Of a stretch of 64,000 nucleotides of DNA, positions 1-10,498 are shown one piece after another. Made by a program: the position numbers and the translations under genes. Source of the stretch: Streptomyces sp. VRA16 Mangrove soil (GTDB lineage: Bacteria > Actinomycetota > Actinomycetes > Streptomycetales > Streptomycetaceae); contig NZ_JAFVLN010000003.1 of the NCBI RefSeq assembly GCF_017377775.1, positions 124,001-188,000 on the forward strand, written 5' to 3'. The stretch's first letter is position 1. The number at the start of each line of letters is the position of its first letter. A model generated the notes under the pieces. It worked only from the letters and a program-made list of their open reading frames with translations, was not told the origin of the DNA and searched no databases.

Positions 1-479
1 AACTCACGCGTCCGACGGATCTTCGGCAGCATGATGTCGAGGAACGCCTGCCCACCGAAACCGGGCTCAACCGTCATGATCAGCAGCATGTCGAGCTCGG
101 GGAGCAGGTCCTCGTACGGCTCGATGGGCGTCGCCGGCTTGAGCGCCATGGAGGCGCGGGCGCCCTTGGCGCGGATCTCCCGGGCGAGACGGACCGGCGC
201 GTGGGCGGCCTCCGCGTGGAAGGTGACGGATCCGGCCCCCGCTTCGACGTACTGCGGTGCCCAGCGATCGGGGTCCTCGATCATCAGGTGGCAGTCCAGC
301 GGGGTGTCCGTCGCCCGCGCCAGCGACTCTACGATCGGCACGCCCAGCGTGAGGTTCGGGACGAAGTGGTTGTCCATGACGTCGACGTGGAGCCAGTCGG
401 CGCCTTCGACAGCCTTCGCCTCGTCGGCGAGGCGGGCGAAGTCCGCGGAGAGGATGCTGGGGTTGATCTGAACGGCCAT
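1..479 (-). CDS. rpe: Ribulose-phosphate 3-epimerase, C-terminus cut by window edge
   Basis: Interconverts ribulose 5-phosphate and xylulose 5-phosphate in the cytosolic pentose phosphate pathway. About 159 N-terminal residues are present; the family is about 225 long, so the last third lies outside the window. Visible signatures are the opening [13 protein letters not shown], the metal-binding [12 protein letters not shown] segment, the DCHLMI strand with its catalytic-site His, and the start of the TVEPGFGGQ phosphate-binding loop. The ATG at 477-479 gives the conserved family N-terminus directly. It is divergent from the MMPL transporter, with 137 nt between the two starts in which I see no clear promoter consensus. 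Confidence 0.96.
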   Translation of the reverse strand, partial: MAVQINPSILSADFARLADEAKAVEGADWLHVDVMDNHFVPNLTLGVPIVESLARATDTPLDCHLMIEDPDRWAPQYVEAGAGSVTFHAEAAHAPVRLAREIRAKGARASMALKPATPIEPYEDLLPELDMLLIMTVEPGFGGQAFLDIMLPKIRRTRE

Positions 480-616
480 GCCCCAAGACTGCCATGCCCA
501 CGGCCGCTTTCCCGCCTCGGTCTGGACCAGTCCCGCATACCGATGCCGAGCCGTGCCCTGCCGTGCCATTCTGGGCGGCCACGACAGGTACCGCGCACGA
601 CGCAGCGGGGGGCGCC

Positions 617-2755
617 ATGGCGGACGTACCGGACACCGGGGCACGGCGGCACGGGGTGGCCCGGCTGGTGTGCGGACGGCGCAGCAAGTGGCTGGTGCTC
701 GTGCTGTGGCTGGTGATCATCGTCGGTACATCCCCGTTCGCCCGGAAACTCACGGACGCGCAGGACAACGACGCGCAGTCGTGGCTGCCCGGCTCCGCCG
801 AGTCCACCCAGGTCCTCGACCTCTCGAAGGACTTCAGGCCGGAGACGATCCCGGCCGTGGTGATCTACGCGCGCGAGGGCGGCCTCACCGCGGCCGACCG
901 GGCCCGGATCGTCACGGACGCGCGCGAGATCAGGCAGCTCAGCGATCACGGGCTGCGCGGTTCGCAGACCCAGGGACCGGTCTTCGACCAGAAGGTGCGG
1001 CCGTCGGCGGCGCAGATCTACGTGCCCGTGACCATGGACGCGAAGGGCTGGGAGCGGATCGCGCCCGCGGTGGACTCGATCCGTGACCGCACGGGCCGGT
1101 CGACGGCCGGACTCGCCGTTCACATCACCGGACCCGGCGGCACCTCGGCCGACTTCTCCAAGGCGTTCGAGGGCATCGACTCCACCCTGCTGCTGTCGGC
1201 ACTCGGCATCGTGATCGTGATCCTGCTGTTCACGTACCGCAGTCCCACGTTGCTGCTGGTGCCCGTGGTGAGCGTGGTGGCTGCGCTGTTCACGGCGCAG
1301 GCGCTGATCTATCTGCTGGCCAAGCACGCGGGGTTGACCGTGAACGGCCAGAGCGCGGGCATCCTCACCGTCCTCGTCTTCGGCGCGGGGACGGACTACG
1401 CCCTGCTCCTCGTCGCCCGCTACCGGGAGGAGCTGCGCCGGCACGAGGACCGGCACGCGGCGATGGCGCTCGCGCTGCACCGGGCGGGCCCGGCCGTCCT
1501 CGCCTCGGGCGCCACGGTGGTCCTGAGCATGCTGGTGCTGCTGACGGCCGACATGAACTCGACGCGCGGCCTCGGCCCGGTCGCCGCGATCGGGGTCGCC
1601 GTCGGCCTGTCCGCGATGCTGACGCTCTTCCCGGCCCTGCTGGTGATCTTCGGGCGCTGGATCTTCTGGCCGGCGATCCCGCACATGGGGAGCGAGGAGC
1701 CCACGGTGCGCGGCTTCTGGGCGCGCACGGGACGCCGTATCGCGCGCCGCCCGCGGTTGGTGTGGAGCGCGACGGCCCTGGCGCTCGCGCTGCTCTCGCT
1801 GGGCCTGATCCAGTTGCGGGCGGCGGGGATCAGCAACGCCGACTCGTTCACGAACAAGCCGGACTCGATCGTGGGCCAGGAGGTGTCGGCGCGGTACTTC
1901 CCCGCGGGCACCGGCGACCCGCTCGTCATCGTCGCGAACCAGGGACGGGCCGGCCAGGTCAAGCGTGCCGTCGCCGGTACCGACGGCGTCGTACGACGGA
2001 GCGTGACCGTGCCGCCGAACACCAAGCCCGTGGCCGGCGGCCGGGTCCTGTTCGAGGCGACGACCAGCGCCCCCTCCGACAGCCAGGCGGCCCGTGACAC
2101 CGTCTCCCGGGTGCGCGACGCGGTGCACGCCGTGCCGGGCGCGGACGCCGAGGTGGGCGGCGGGCCCGCGGCCCTGCTCGACATGGACCGTGCCACGACG
2201 CACGACAACAAGCTGGTGATCCCGCTGGTCCTGGCGGTCGTCCTGCTGATCCTGGGGCTGCTGCTGCGTGCCCTGATCGCGCCGCTGCTGCTGATCGGGA
2301 CGGTCGTGCTGTCCTTCGCGGCGGCGCTCGGCATCAGTGCGCTCGCCTTCCGCCACGTCTTCGACTACGCGGGCGAGGGCACGGACTTCCCGCTGTTCGT
2401 CTTCGTGTTCCTGGTGGCGCTCGGCATCGACTACAACATCTTCCTCACGACCCGCATCCGCGAGGAGGCGATCCGGCAGGGCACACGCCCCGGCGTCGTC
2501 ACGGGCCTGGCCGCGACCGGTGCGGTGATCACCTCGGCGGGCCTGGTCCTGGCGGGCACGTTCGCGGCCCTCGGCACACTGCCGATGGTGGCCTTCGCCG
2601 AGATCGGCTTCGCGGTGGCGCTCGGCGTGCTGCTCGACACGTTCGTGGTGCGGTCGATCCTGGTGACGTCGCTGTTCCTGGACGCGGGGCGCAGGGTGTG
2701 GTGGCCGCACGCGCTGTCGCGGCCGGACCATGAAGCAAGCCCGTCCGGCGATTGA
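617..2755 (+). CDS. MMPL/RND-family membrane transporter
   Basis: A 712-residue integral membrane protein of the MMPL family (RND superfamily), expected to export lipids or small hydrophobic compounds using the proton gradient. It has the internal duplication of the family: an N-terminal helix ([13 protein letters not shown]), a soluble extracytoplasmic domain and a first block of helices containing [18 protein letters not shown] second soluble domain follows, then a second helix block containing [17 protein letters not shown]. The GxxxDY/GIDYN motifs carry the proton-relay Asp-Tyr pairs. The ATG at 617 follows a G-rich ribosome site; an upstream in-frame start would add 41 non-conserved residues. 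The last codons and stop fall inside a dispersed repeat. The substrate cannot be told from sequence. Confidence 0.92.
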   Translation: MADVPDTGARRHGVARLVCGRRSKWLVLVLWLVIIVGTSPFARKLTDAQDNDAQSWLPGSAESTQVLDLSKDFRPETIPAVVIYAREGGLTAADRARIVTDAREIRQLSDHGLRGSQTQGPVFDQKVRPSAAQIYVPVTMDAKGWERIAPAVDSIRDRTGRSTAGLAVHITGPGGTSADFSKAFEGIDSTLLLSALGIVIVILLFTYRSPTLLLVPVVSVVAALFTAQALIYLLAKHAGLTVNGQSAGILTVLVFGAGTDYALLLVARYREELRRHEDRHAAMALALHRAGPAVLASGATVVLSMLVLLTADMNSTRGLGPVAAIGVAVGLSAMLTLFPALLVIFGRWIFWPAIPHMGSEEPTVRGFWARTGRRIARRPRLVWSATALALALLSLGLIQLRAAGISNADSFTNKPDSIVGQEVSARYFPAGTGDPLVIVANQGRAGQVKRAVAGTDGVVRRSVTVPPNTKPVAGGRVLFEATTSAPSDSQAARDTVSRVRDAVHAVPGADAEVGGGPAALLDMDRATTHDNKLVIPLVLAVVLLILGLLLRALIAPLLLIGTVVLSFAAALGISALAFRHVFDYAGEGTDFPLFVFVFLVALGIDYNIFLTTRIREEAIRQGTRPGVVTGLAATGAVITSAGLVLAGTFAALGTLPMVAFAEIGFAVALGVLLDTFVVRSILVTSLFLDAGRRVWWPHALSRPDHEASPSGD

Positions 2756-2766
2756 GGACCGGGCCC
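2733..2766 (+). repeat. Dispersed Streptomyces intergenic repeat overlapping a stop codon
   Basis: The stretch AAGCCCGTCCGGCGATTGAG, followed by GACCGGGCC, matches a short element I recognise as scattered through many Streptomyces genomes near gene ends. Here it supplies the last residues (SPSGD) and the TGA of the MMPL transporter. Recognition is from memory; only one copy is seen in this window. Confidence 0.5.
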
Positions 2767-2813
2767 GGGACAGAGCCCCGGAACGCTTCGGCCACCCACG
2801 CCCCGCACGCCCG

Positions 2814-4271
2814 CTACGAGGTCCGCCGGATCAACGCCAGATACATCGCATCGGTCCCGTGCAGATGCGGCCACAACTGCACATCGGGCCCGTCCCCGAG
2901 CCCCGGCACACCCTCCAACATCGGCCGCGCGTCGATGAGTTCGGCCCCGCCGAACGCCTTCAGCGCGTCGTCGACGACGGCCCGCGTCTCGGCGAGGTGC
3001 GGCGAGCACGTCGCGTACCCCACGACACCGCCGACCCGCACCGACTCAAGTGCCGTACGCAGCAAGGACCGTTGCAGCGGACCGAACCCGTCGAGGTCCT
3101 CGGGCCGCCGCCGCCAGCGCGCCTCGGGCCGGCGCCGCAGCGCGCCAAGTCCCGTACAGGGAACGTCCATCAGCACCCGGTCGAAGGAGCCGGGACGCCA
3201 CGGCGGCCGCGTCCCGTCCGCCGCGATCACCTGGTACGGGCCCGGGTTGCCGTCGAGCGCCTTGGCGACGAGCCCGGCCCGGTGCGGCTGCTTCTCGGAG
3301 GCGAGCAGCACGGCCCCGCGCTCGGAGGCGAGCCCGGCCAGCATCGCGGCCTTGCCGCCCGGCCCCGCGCACCCGTCGAGCCACTTCTCGTCGGGGCCCT
3401 CCAGCGGAGCGTTCGCCAGCGCAAGCGCGACCAGCTGGCTGCCCTCGTCCTGCACACCCGCACGCCCGGTCCGCACGATGTCGAGCGCCCCCGGCTCACC
3501 GCCCTCGGCGAGCCGCACCGCGTACGGGGACCAGCGCCCCGGCAGCCCGGAATCCTCGCCCACCTCGGCGAGGACGGCCTCGGCCGTGGTCCGCCCGGGA
3601 CGCGCGACGAGCGTCACCTCCGGCCGCTCGTTGTCGGCCTCCAGCAGGTCCTCGATGCCGGCACGCCCGCCGCCGAGCGCGTCCCACAGCGCGGACACGA
3701 CCCATCGCGGATGCGAATGAACCACGGCCAGGTGGTCCTCGGGATCCTCGTCGTAGGGCGGCGCGACCCGCTCCAGCCAGCCGTCGAGATCGTCCTGCGA
3801 GACCTTGCGCAGCACCGCGTTGACGAACTTGGCCCGCCCGTCACCGAGCACGACCCGCGCCAGCTCGACGGAGGCGGACACGGCGGCGTGCGTCGGGATC
3901 CGCGTGCCGAGCAGCTGGTGCACACCGAGGTTCAGCACGTCCAGGACCGGCGGGTCGACCTCGCGCAGCGGCCGGTCGATGCAGGCCGCGACGATCGCGT
4001 CGTACGTGCCCTGGCGGCGCAGCGTCCCGTAGACGAGCTCGGTGGCGAGCGCCGCGTCCCGCCCGTCGAACTTGTCGGGCCCCTCCTTCTCCCGGGCCTT
4101 GCGCAGCAGCGGGGGCAGCACGAGGTTCGCGTACGCGTCCCGCTCGTCGACCGCGCGCAGCGCCTCGAAGGCGAGGATGCGCACGGGGTCCTTCTTCGGG
4201 CGACGGTGGGGCTTGCCGGGCTTACCGCTCTGACCGGGGTTCCGGGAAGGCCGCTTGGGCTGGTCGTTCAA
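2814..4271 (-). CDS. rsmB: 16S rRNA m5C967 methyltransferase RsmB (Sun family)
   Basis: A 485-residue SAM-dependent RNA methyltransferase that makes 5-methylcytosine in 16S rRNA. After a basic N-terminal tail, residues 28-165 form the NusB-like RNA-binding domain. The Rossmann methyltransferase follows, with SAM loop DGCAGPGGKA (299-308), motif IV MDVPCTG (Cys372) and motif VI YATCSPH with Cys422 as catalytic nucleophile. Both cysteines of the Nol1/Nop2/Sun mechanism are intact. It lies downstream of fmt on the same strand with 103 nt between, the fmt-rsmB pairing common in bacteria. ATG start; convergent with the MMPL gene. Confidence 0.95.
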   Translation of the reverse strand: MNDQPKRPSRNPGQSGKPGKPHRRPKKDPVRILAFEALRAVDERDAYANLVLPPLLRKAREKEGPDKFDGRDAALATELVYGTLRRQGTYDAIVAACIDRPLREVDPPVLDVLNLGVHQLLGTRIPTHAAVSASVELARVVLGDGRAKFVNAVLRKVSQDDLDGWLERVAPPYDEDPEDHLAVVHSHPRWVVSALWDALGGGRAGIEDLLEADNERPEVTLVARPGRTTAEAVLAEVGEDSGLPGRWSPYAVRLAEGGEPGALDIVRTGRAGVQDEGSQLVALALANAPLEGPDEKWLDGCAGPGGKAAMLAGLASERGAVLLASEKQPHRAGLVAKALDGNPGPYQVIAADGTRPPWRPGSFDRVLMDVPCTGLGALRRRPEARWRRRPEDLDGFGPLQRSLLRTALESVRVGGVVGYATCSPHLAETRAVVDDALKAFGGAELIDARPMLEGVPGLGDGPDVQLWPHLHGTDAMYLALIRRTS

Positions 4272-4374
4272 AGGTGCTCCGCTGGTGGGGTCGTACGGGC
4301 GCTACGCGAAGGACGCACGCCGGAATGAACCCTCCCAGCGTACGTCCCGGCACCGTCACGGACCCTCGCGGGCC

Positions 4375-5304
4375 TCAGCCGAGGCGCTCGCCCGCGGCGA
4401 TCCGCACGCCGCGCGCCCAGTCGGCAGCGGCCATCGGCTTCTTGCCCTGGGCCTGCACCCACAGCAGCTCCACGGCGTGCGAGCCGGTGCCCACGTGCAG
4501 ATTCTTCTTGCCGACGCTCAGCTCGCCGGGCGCCAGATCCGTGCGGTCCGGGGCCGGGACGGCCGAGCGCACCTTGAGCCGCTCACCGCGGAACTCGGTC
4601 CACGCGCCGGGCGCGGGCGTGCAGCCGCGCACCACGCGGTCGACGCGCAGCGCGGGCGCGGCCCAGTCGATGCGGGCGTCCTCGACGGTGATCTTCGGCG
4701 CGAGGGAGATGCCGTCGGCGGGCTGCGGCACGGCCTGGAGGGAGCCGTCCGCGATGCCGTCCATGGTCGCGACGAGCAGCCCGGCGCCCGCGAACGCGAG
4801 CCGGGTCAGCAGGTCACCGCTGGTGTCGGTGGACCGGACCGCTTCGGTCACCGTGCCGTAGACGGGACCGGAGTCGAGTCCCTCCTCGATCAGGAAGGTG
4901 GAGGCACCCGTGATCTCGTCGCCGGCCATGACCGCGTGCTGCACCGGCGCCGCCCCGCGCCAGGCGGGCAGCAGCGAGAAGTGCAGATTGACCCAGCCGC
5001 GGGCGGGCACGTCGAGCGCGATCTTCGGAAGCAGCGCGCCGTAGGCGACGACCGGGCAGCAGTCCGGGCCGATCTCGCGCAGCCGCGCCAGGAAGTCCTC
5101 GTCGCGCGGCTTGGCGGGCTTGAGCACCTCGATGCCCGCCTCCTCGGCCCGCTCGGCGACCGGGCTCGCGACCAGGCGACGGCCGCGCCCCGCGGGGGCG
5201 TCGGGCCGGGTGACGACCGCGGCGACCTCGTGCTTGTCGGAGGCGATCAGGGCGTCCAGGGCGGGAACGGCGACCTCGGGGGTGCCGGCGAAGACGAGCT
5301 TCAT
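4375..5304 (-). CDS. fmt: Methionyl-tRNA formyltransferase
   Basis: Formylates the amino group of methionyl-initiator tRNA using 10-formyltetrahydrofolate, before translation initiation. At 309 residues it has the family's normal length. It starts [16 protein letters not shown] (Rossmann fold). The catalytic triad sits at the positions known from the E. coli enzyme: Asn106 and His108 in [16 protein letters not shown] and Asp144 in [11 protein letters not shown]. The C-terminal OB-like tRNA-binding domain follows. The ATG at 5302-5304 is chosen because longer in-frame starts upstream add non-conserved sequence. Likely co-transcribed with rsmB downstream. Confidence 0.96.
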   Translation of the reverse strand: MKLVFAGTPEVAVPALDALIASDKHEVAAVVTRPDAPAGRGRRLVASPVAERAEEAGIEVLKPAKPRDEDFLARLREIGPDCCPVVAYGALLPKIALDVPARGWVNLHFSLLPAWRGAAPVQHAVMAGDEITGASTFLIEEGLDSGPVYGTVTEAVRSTDTSGDLLTRLAFAGAGLLVATMDGIADGSLQAVPQPADGISLAPKITVEDARIDWAAPALRVDRVVRGCTPAPGAWTEFRGERLKVRSAVPAPDRTDLAPGELSVGKKNLHVGTGSHAVELLWVQAQGKKPMAAADWARGVRIAAGERLG

Positions 5305-5581
5305 CGGTGACTGACAGCCTCTCGGGGCGGGGTGACGGGCAGCGCACCAGTCTATGGCGGTCGCGCCGCGGCCACGCATGGGGCGCACGCCCGAACGTGC
5401 GCCCTGCGCATATGCGGATACGCCCGAACAGCGTGACCCCTCACCGTATGGCGCGTTGGTCAAGAAAGAGTTGACCAGTCAACGGGCCGCAATCACTCGA
5501 TCGTCGTCACAACCAGTCGCCGTTCGGTGCATGACCGGCCCCATCCTTTTCATTTTCATCGCCGGTTCGAGAGGCTTGTAA

Positions 5582-6130
<549 letters not shown>

Positions 6131-6142
6131 GCCGAGCCGCGT

Positions 6143-6181
6143 CCGCTGCCTCCCCGCGCGTCAAGTGCGGGGAGGCAGCGG
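6143..6181. terminator. Bidirectional hairpin terminator
   Basis: Perfect 15-bp inverted repeat (arms 6143-6157 and 6167-6181, CCGCTGCCTCCCCGC and its complement) with a 9-nt loop between two convergent genes. It has no U-run, which is usual for Streptomyces terminators. Confidence 0.75.
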
Positions 6182-6221
6182 CATGTTGACGCTCCCGCGT
6201 CAGGGGACGCTTGACGCCGGG

Positions 6222-8363
6222 TCACCCGATGTCGAGGGGATCCACCCGTACTCGTACGGGTTCGGTCCCGCCCTTGGCCATCCGCGCGGCCTGCGCCTGC
6301 TTCAGGGCGCCGGCGAGAGCGGCGCCACGGCCCGGCGGGACGCGCACCAGCGCACGCTCCCAGTGCTCACCCGGGGGCGGCGCCCCGGGCCGCCGGGTCC
6401 CGCCCCCGCCGCTCTCCGGCACCGGCACGGGCCCCAACACCTCGGCCTCGACCGGCAGTTCAACGGCTCCGAGGAACCCGGCGAGCGCCTCCGGCGTCCC
6501 GCTGACCGCCGCCATCCGCGACACCGGCGGGAACCCGAGCTCGGCCCGGTCGGCGAGTTCGCGCACGGCGTGCCCCACCGGGTCCCAACGGACGAGCGCC
6601 TGCACGGGGCGCAGGGTCGGCTCGGCCACGACGACGACGGTGCCGCCCACTTCCTGGGGCCGGACGAGCGCGGACGCGGCGATCCACCGCCGCAGCGCGT
6701 CCTCACCGGCCCGCAGATCGGGCCGGCCCAGCATCGCCCAGCCGTCAAGCAGCAGCGCGGCGGCGTATCCGCCCTCGGCGACGGGCTCGGCCCCCGGTGT
6801 ACTGACGACAAGAGCCGGAGCTCCCGCGACCGTGTCGAGAACCTGCTCCCGCCCGGACGTCCGTACGGGCACGGCGGGAAACGCCCGCCCGAGCTCCTCG
6901 GCGGTCCGCCGCGCGCCCACCACCTGGGCCCGCAGCCGCGTCCCCCCGCACTCGGCGCACTGCCACGCCGCCTCCTCGCGCCCGCACCAGCCACAGGCGA
7001 GCACCCCGGTGGCCTCGCGCGCCTCCAGCGGCCCGGCGCACGTCCGGCAGCGTGCGGGCTCCCGGCAGCGCTGGCAGGCGAGCCGGGGCACGTAGCCGCG
7101 GCGCGGCACCTGTACGAGCACGGGCCCTTCCCGCAGCGCCTTGCGCGCCACCTCCCAGGCCACGCTCGGCAAACGGGCGGCCCGGGCGGCTTCGTCGCGG
7201 GCGAGATCGAGATCGCCCACGGTCCGCACCAGCGGAGCGACGCGCCGCACTTCCTCCCTCGGGGCGGCGATGGCGGCGGCCCATCCACTGCGCACGAGCT
7301 GCGCGGCCTCGACAGTGCAGCTCCAACTCCCGGCGAGGAAGGCGCACTTGTCGCGGGCGGACCGCAGCTCCAGCACCTCCCGCACATGCGGGAAAGGAGC
7401 ATGGTCGTCGCTGTGATGACTGTCCCCGTCGTCCCACACGACCACGAGCCCGAGGTTCCGTACGGGCGCGAACATGGCGGCCCGGGTCCCGACGACGGCC
7501 CGTACGGCCCCGCGCCGCACGGCGAGCCACTCCGAGTACCGCCGCTGCTGTCCTGCCTCGGCGGTGAGCAGCGCATGCTGCCCCTCCCCCAGCACCTCCC
7601 GCAACGCCTGATCGACCCGCGCGGCAAGCCGCACCGTGGGCACGACGACCAGGGCCCCACGGCCGGACGCCAAGGTGGCCCGCACGGCAACGGCGATCTC
7701 CTGGGCCCACTCGGGCCCCGGCAACGCGGTCCACACGGCACGCGGCGCGCCCCCCGCCGCCAGCGAGGCGACGAAGTCGGCCCCCCGCTCGTACCGCCGC
7801 CACGACCCGGGCTCCGGCGCGCTCGGCGGTACGGGCGGCGGCGGGAACTCCCGTGCCTCGGCCTTCGCGTGCCGCGGCGGCACGGCCAGCTGCAGCACAT
7901 CGGCGAGGCTCCCGGCATACCGGTCGGCGACGGCCCGCGTCAGCCCGAGAAGTTCCGCATCGAGCACGGGCTCGGGGGACAGCACCTGGGCGAGGGCAGC
8001 AAGCGGGCCCTGATACTCGGCCTCGGCCACCCGCTCGACGAGGAACCCGTCGATGAGCCCACCGCCCTCACGGCGCCCGTCCCGGACATTCTTGTTCCCC
8101 GCCCCGAACCGCACGCGAACCCGCACCCCGGGCTGCGCGACGGCATCCAGCTCCTGCGGCACCGCGTACTCGAAGTACCGGTCGAGATGCAGCACCCCCT
8201 TGTCCACGAGCACCCGCGCCACCGGCAACTCCTTGGCCAGCGCGGCCCCCCGCCAGGTCCGCGGCTTGGCCTTCGGCACCTTGGCCCGCCGCACGCTCTC
8301 CCGGATCAACGCCAGCTGCTCAGGCTCCTCGGGGGTGTCGTTCTCGCCGTTCTCGCTGCTCAC
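6222..8363 (-). CDS. priA: Primosomal protein N' (PriA), helicase-inactive actinobacterial form
   Basis: A 713-residue homologue of the replication-restart protein PriA. The N-terminal DNA-binding domain (about residues 45-165) and the zinc-binding region are intact, the latter with four CxxC pairs (CQRC, CRTC, CGWC, CAEC). The ATPase motifs are lost. The Walker A position near residue 213 reads ALPGPEWAQ instead of GxTGSGKT, and the DEEH box near 310 reads WDDGDSHH. It therefore probably binds forked DNA and loads partners without unwinding, as suspected for mycobacterial PriA. GTG at 8363 is preferred, with AGGA about 8 nt upstream; an in-frame TTG 30 nt further up lacks such a site. Confidence 0.88.
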   Translation of the reverse strand: MSSENGENDTPEEPEQLALIRESVRRAKVPKAKPRTWRGAALAKELPVARVLVDKGVLHLDRYFEYAVPQELDAVAQPGVRVRVRFGAGNKNVRDGRREGGGLIDGFLVERVAEAEYQGPLAALAQVLSPEPVLDAELLGLTRAVADRYAGSLADVLQLAVPPRHAKAEAREFPPPPVPPSAPEPGSWRRYERGADFVASLAAGGAPRAVWTALPGPEWAQEIAVAVRATLASGRGALVVVPTVRLAARVDQALREVLGEGQHALLTAEAGQQRRYSEWLAVRRGAVRAVVGTRAAMFAPVRNLGLVVVWDDGDSHHSDDHAPFPHVREVLELRSARDKCAFLAGSWSCTVEAAQLVRSGWAAAIAAPREEVRRVAPLVRTVGDLDLARDEAARAARLPSVAWEVARKALREGPVLVQVPRRGYVPRLACQRCREPARCRTCAGPLEAREATGVLACGWCGREEAAWQCAECGGTRLRAQVVGARRTAEELGRAFPAVPVRTSGREQVLDTVAGAPALVVSTPGAEPVAEGGYAAALLLDGWAMLGRPDLRAGEDALRRWIAASALVRPQEVGGTVVVVAEPTLRPVQALVRWDPVGHAVRELADRAELGFPPVSRMAAVSGTPEALAGFLGAVELPVEAEVLGPVPVPESGGGGTRRPGAPPPGEHWERALVRVPPGRGAALAGALKQAQAARMAKGGTEPVRVRVDPLDIG

Positions 8364-8400
8364 AGGTGCATTCCTACCAGAGGGGACTGACAAGAGGCTG

Positions 8401-8434
8401 GGCCGCGAACGCGGCCGCGCCTAGGCTCCGGGCC
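8401..8434 (+). promoter_or_regulatory. Leaderless promoter with adjacent palindrome
   Basis: TAGGCT (8422-8427) fits the actinomycete -10 consensus TANNNT and lies 7 nt before the ATG at 8435, so transcription should begin at or next to the start codon. No Shine-Dalgarno is present. The perfect palindrome GGCCGCG-AA-CGCGGCC (8401-8416) sits where the -35 region would be and could be a regulator site. Confidence 0.5.
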
Positions 8435-9223
8435 ATGTCCTCCGAAGCCACCCGACCCTTCTTGACCGGCATCACCGCCGGCGACCTCGTGACGACCACC
8501 GTCTGCGGCCTCGACGACCACGACGTGCTCGTCCGCCTGGACGGCGACCGCGCCGAGGAGGTGCTCGGCCGAATCTCCGCCCACGAACTGTCCTGGCACC
8601 GCATCGACGACGTCCCCGCTTTCGCCGTTTCGGGCCGGCGTCTCACAGCCGAGGTTCTGGGCGTCGACCGCGACAAGGGCGTGGCCCACCTGTCGTCCAA
8701 GCGCTGCGAGTACCCCGAACATCGCGACTACGTCCGTCAGGTGGAACCGGGCAGCCGACTGCACGGCTCGATCGCCAGCGTGGAGAGCTTCGGGGTCTTC
8801 GTCCGCCTGAACGGCGAGGTCCCGCACCCGGTCTTCCCGGCCACCGGCTTCATCCGCATCCCTGACCTCTCCTGGACCCACTTCGACCGCGCGGAGGACG
8901 TGGTCCGGCCGGGACAACGCGTCCACGTCGAGGTCGTCGGGCCGGATCGGTCCAACGGCGAGGTCGTCGTCTCTCTCCGCGCTCTGAAAGAAGACCCCTT
9001 GATCCGCTTCGCCGACCGCACGGGAGAGACCGTGCGCGGCCGGGTCACCAAGATCGTGCCCTTCGGCGTCTTCGTCCGCGTCTCGGACGAGGGCGTCGAG
9101 GGCCTGGTCCATGCCTCCGCCCTCACCGGCTTCCCCGGCGAGGGCGACACCCTGCACGTCAGGATCGACGAGGTCGACCTCGCGCGCCGCCGCGTGCGCC
9201 TCTCCCTCGCGTCCGCCCCTTGA
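8435..9223 (+). CDS. S1 RNA-binding domain protein
   Basis: A 262-residue cytosolic protein built of S1/OB-fold RNA-binding units. One is a degenerate N-terminal repeat. A clear one lies at about residues 108-185 (GSRLHGSIASVESFGVFVRL ... VVSLRALK). A clear C-terminal one lies at about 195-262 (VRGRVTKIVPFGVFVRVSDEGVEGLVHASAL). It resembles a shortened ribosomal protein S1, but its own S1 equivalent would normally be a separate gene, so a role in translation or RNA stability is inference. The ATG at 8435 is taken as a leaderless start because TAGGCT lies 7 nt upstream. Convergent with metK across a strong hairpin. Confidence 0.85.
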   Translation: MSSEATRPFLTGITAGDLVTTTVCGLDDHDVLVRLDGDRAEEVLGRISAHELSWHRIDDVPAFAVSGRRLTAEVLGVDRDKGVAHLSSKRCEYPEHRDYVRQVEPGSRLHGSIASVESFGVFVRLNGEVPHPVFPATGFIRIPDLSWTHFDRAEDVVRPGQRVHVEVVGPDRSNGEVVVSLRALKEDPLIRFADRTGETVRGRVTKIVPFGVFVRVSDEGVEGLVHASALTGFPGEGDTLHVRIDEVDLARRRVRLSLASAP

Positions 9224-9230
9224 GAACATC

Positions 9231-9268
9231 TGTGGGCCCGGCCCTCCCTAAGGAGAACCGGGCCCACA
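9231..9268. terminator. Bidirectional hairpin terminator
   Basis: Perfect 11-bp inverted repeat (TGTGGGCCCGG at 9231-9241, complement at 9258-9268) in the 66-nt gap between the convergent S1-domain gene and metK. Confidence 0.75.
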
Positions 9269-9289
9269 GAGCATTCCGAACCCGGGGAG

Positions 9290-10498
9290 CTACAGCCCCG
9301 CGGCCTTGCGCAGCGCGTCCACGCGGTCCGTCTTCTCCCACGTGAAGTCGGGCAGCGCACGCCCGAAGTGGCCGTAGGCGGCCGTCTGGGAGTAGATCGG
9401 GCGGAGCAGGTCGAGGTCGCGGATGATCGCGGCCGGACGCAGGTCGAAGACCTCGGAGATCGCGGTCTCGATCTTGTCGGTGTCGACCGTGTTCGTACCG
9501 AAGGTCTCGACGAACAGACCCACCGGCTCGGCCTTGCCGATCGCGTACGCGACCTGGACCTCGCAGCGCGCGGCGAGACCCGCGGCGACGACGTTCTTGG
9601 CGACCCAGCGCATGGCGTAGGCGGCCGAGCGGTCGACCTTGGACGGGTCCTTGCCCGAGAAGGCGCCGCCACCGTGGCGGGCGTAGCCGCCGTACGTGTC
9701 GATGATGATCTTGCGGCCGGTGAGGCCCGCGTCGCCCATCGGGCCGCCGATCTCGAAGCGGCCGGTCGGGTTCACCAGGAGGCGGTAGCCCTCGGTCTCC
9801 AGCTTGATGCCGTCCTCGACGAGCGCCTTGAGCTCCGGCTCCACGACGAACTCGCGGATGTCGGGGGCGAGGAGGGAGTCCAGGTCGATGTCCGACGCGT
9901 GCTGCGAGGAGACGACGACGGTGTCGAGGCGGACGGCCTTGTCGCCGTCGTACTCGATGGTGACCTGGGTCTTGCCGTCGGGGCGCAGGTACGGGATCGT
10001 CCCGTTCTTGCGGACCTCGGACAGGCGGCGCGACAGACGGTGCGCGAGGTGGATCGGGAGCGGCATCAGCTCCGGGGTCTCGTCGCACGCGTAGCCGAAC
10101 ATCAGGCCCTGGTCGCCCGCGCCCTGCTTGTCGAGCTCGTCGTCGTCGCCTTCGACACGCTTCTCGTACGCCGTGTCGACGCCCTGCGCGATGTCGGGCG
10201 ACTGCGAGCCGATGGAGACCGAGACGCCGCAGGACGCGCCGTCGAAGCCCTTCTTCGACGAGTCGTAGCCGATCTCGAGGATCTTGTCGCGCACGAGCTG
10301 CGCGATCGGCGCGTACGCCTTGGTGGTCACCTCGCCGGCCACATGCACGAGGCCGGTGGTGATCAGCGTCTCGACGGCGACGCGGGACGTGGGGTCCTCG
10401 CGCAGCAGCGCGTCGAGAATGGTGTCGCTGATCTGGTCAGCGATCTTGTCGGGGTGACCCTCGGTCACGGACTCCGAGGTGAACAGGCGACGGGACAC
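9290..10498 (-). CDS. metK: S-adenosylmethionine synthase
   Basis: Makes S-adenosylmethionine from methionine and ATP. At 402 residues it is the usual streptomycete length. It shows [15 protein letters not shown] (methionine/ATP site), [12 protein letters not shown] (signature 1), the [16 protein letters not shown] signature 2 loop, and [17 protein letters not shown]. The GTG at 10496-10498 starts the conserved [11 protein letters not shown] and is preceded by AGGGAG; the ORF extends upstream without conservation. A possible -10 (TAAACT, complement at 10579-10584) would give a leader of roughly 75 nt. SAM level affects antibiotic production and development in Streptomyces, which is established knowledge rather than something seen here. 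Confidence 0.97.
   Translation of the reverse strand: MSRRLFTSESVTEGHPDKIADQISDTILDALLREDPTSRVAVETLITTGLVHVAGEVTTKAYAPIAQLVRDKILEIGYDSSKKGFDGASCGVSVSIGSQSPDIAQGVDTAYEKRVEGDDDELDKQGAGDQGLMFGYACDETPELMPLPIHLAHRLSRRLSEVRKNGTIPYLRPDGKTQVTIEYDGDKAVRLDTVVVSSQHASDIDLDSLLAPDIREFVVEPELKALVEDGIKLETEGYRLLVNPTGRFEIGGPMGDAGLTGRKIIIDTYGGYARHGGGAFSGKDPSKVDRSAAYAMRWVAKNVVAAGLAARCEVQVAYAIGKAEPVGLFVETFGTNTVDTDKIETAISEVFDLRPAAIIRDLDLLRPIYSQTAAYGHFGRALPDFTWEKTDRVDALRKAAGL

Noticed and set aside
329..2731. 800-codon open frame on the minus strand opposite the MMPL gene
   Set aside because: It lacks any recognisable domain, is full of Arg/Gln/His from reversed GC-rich codons and lies exactly opposite a good membrane transporter.
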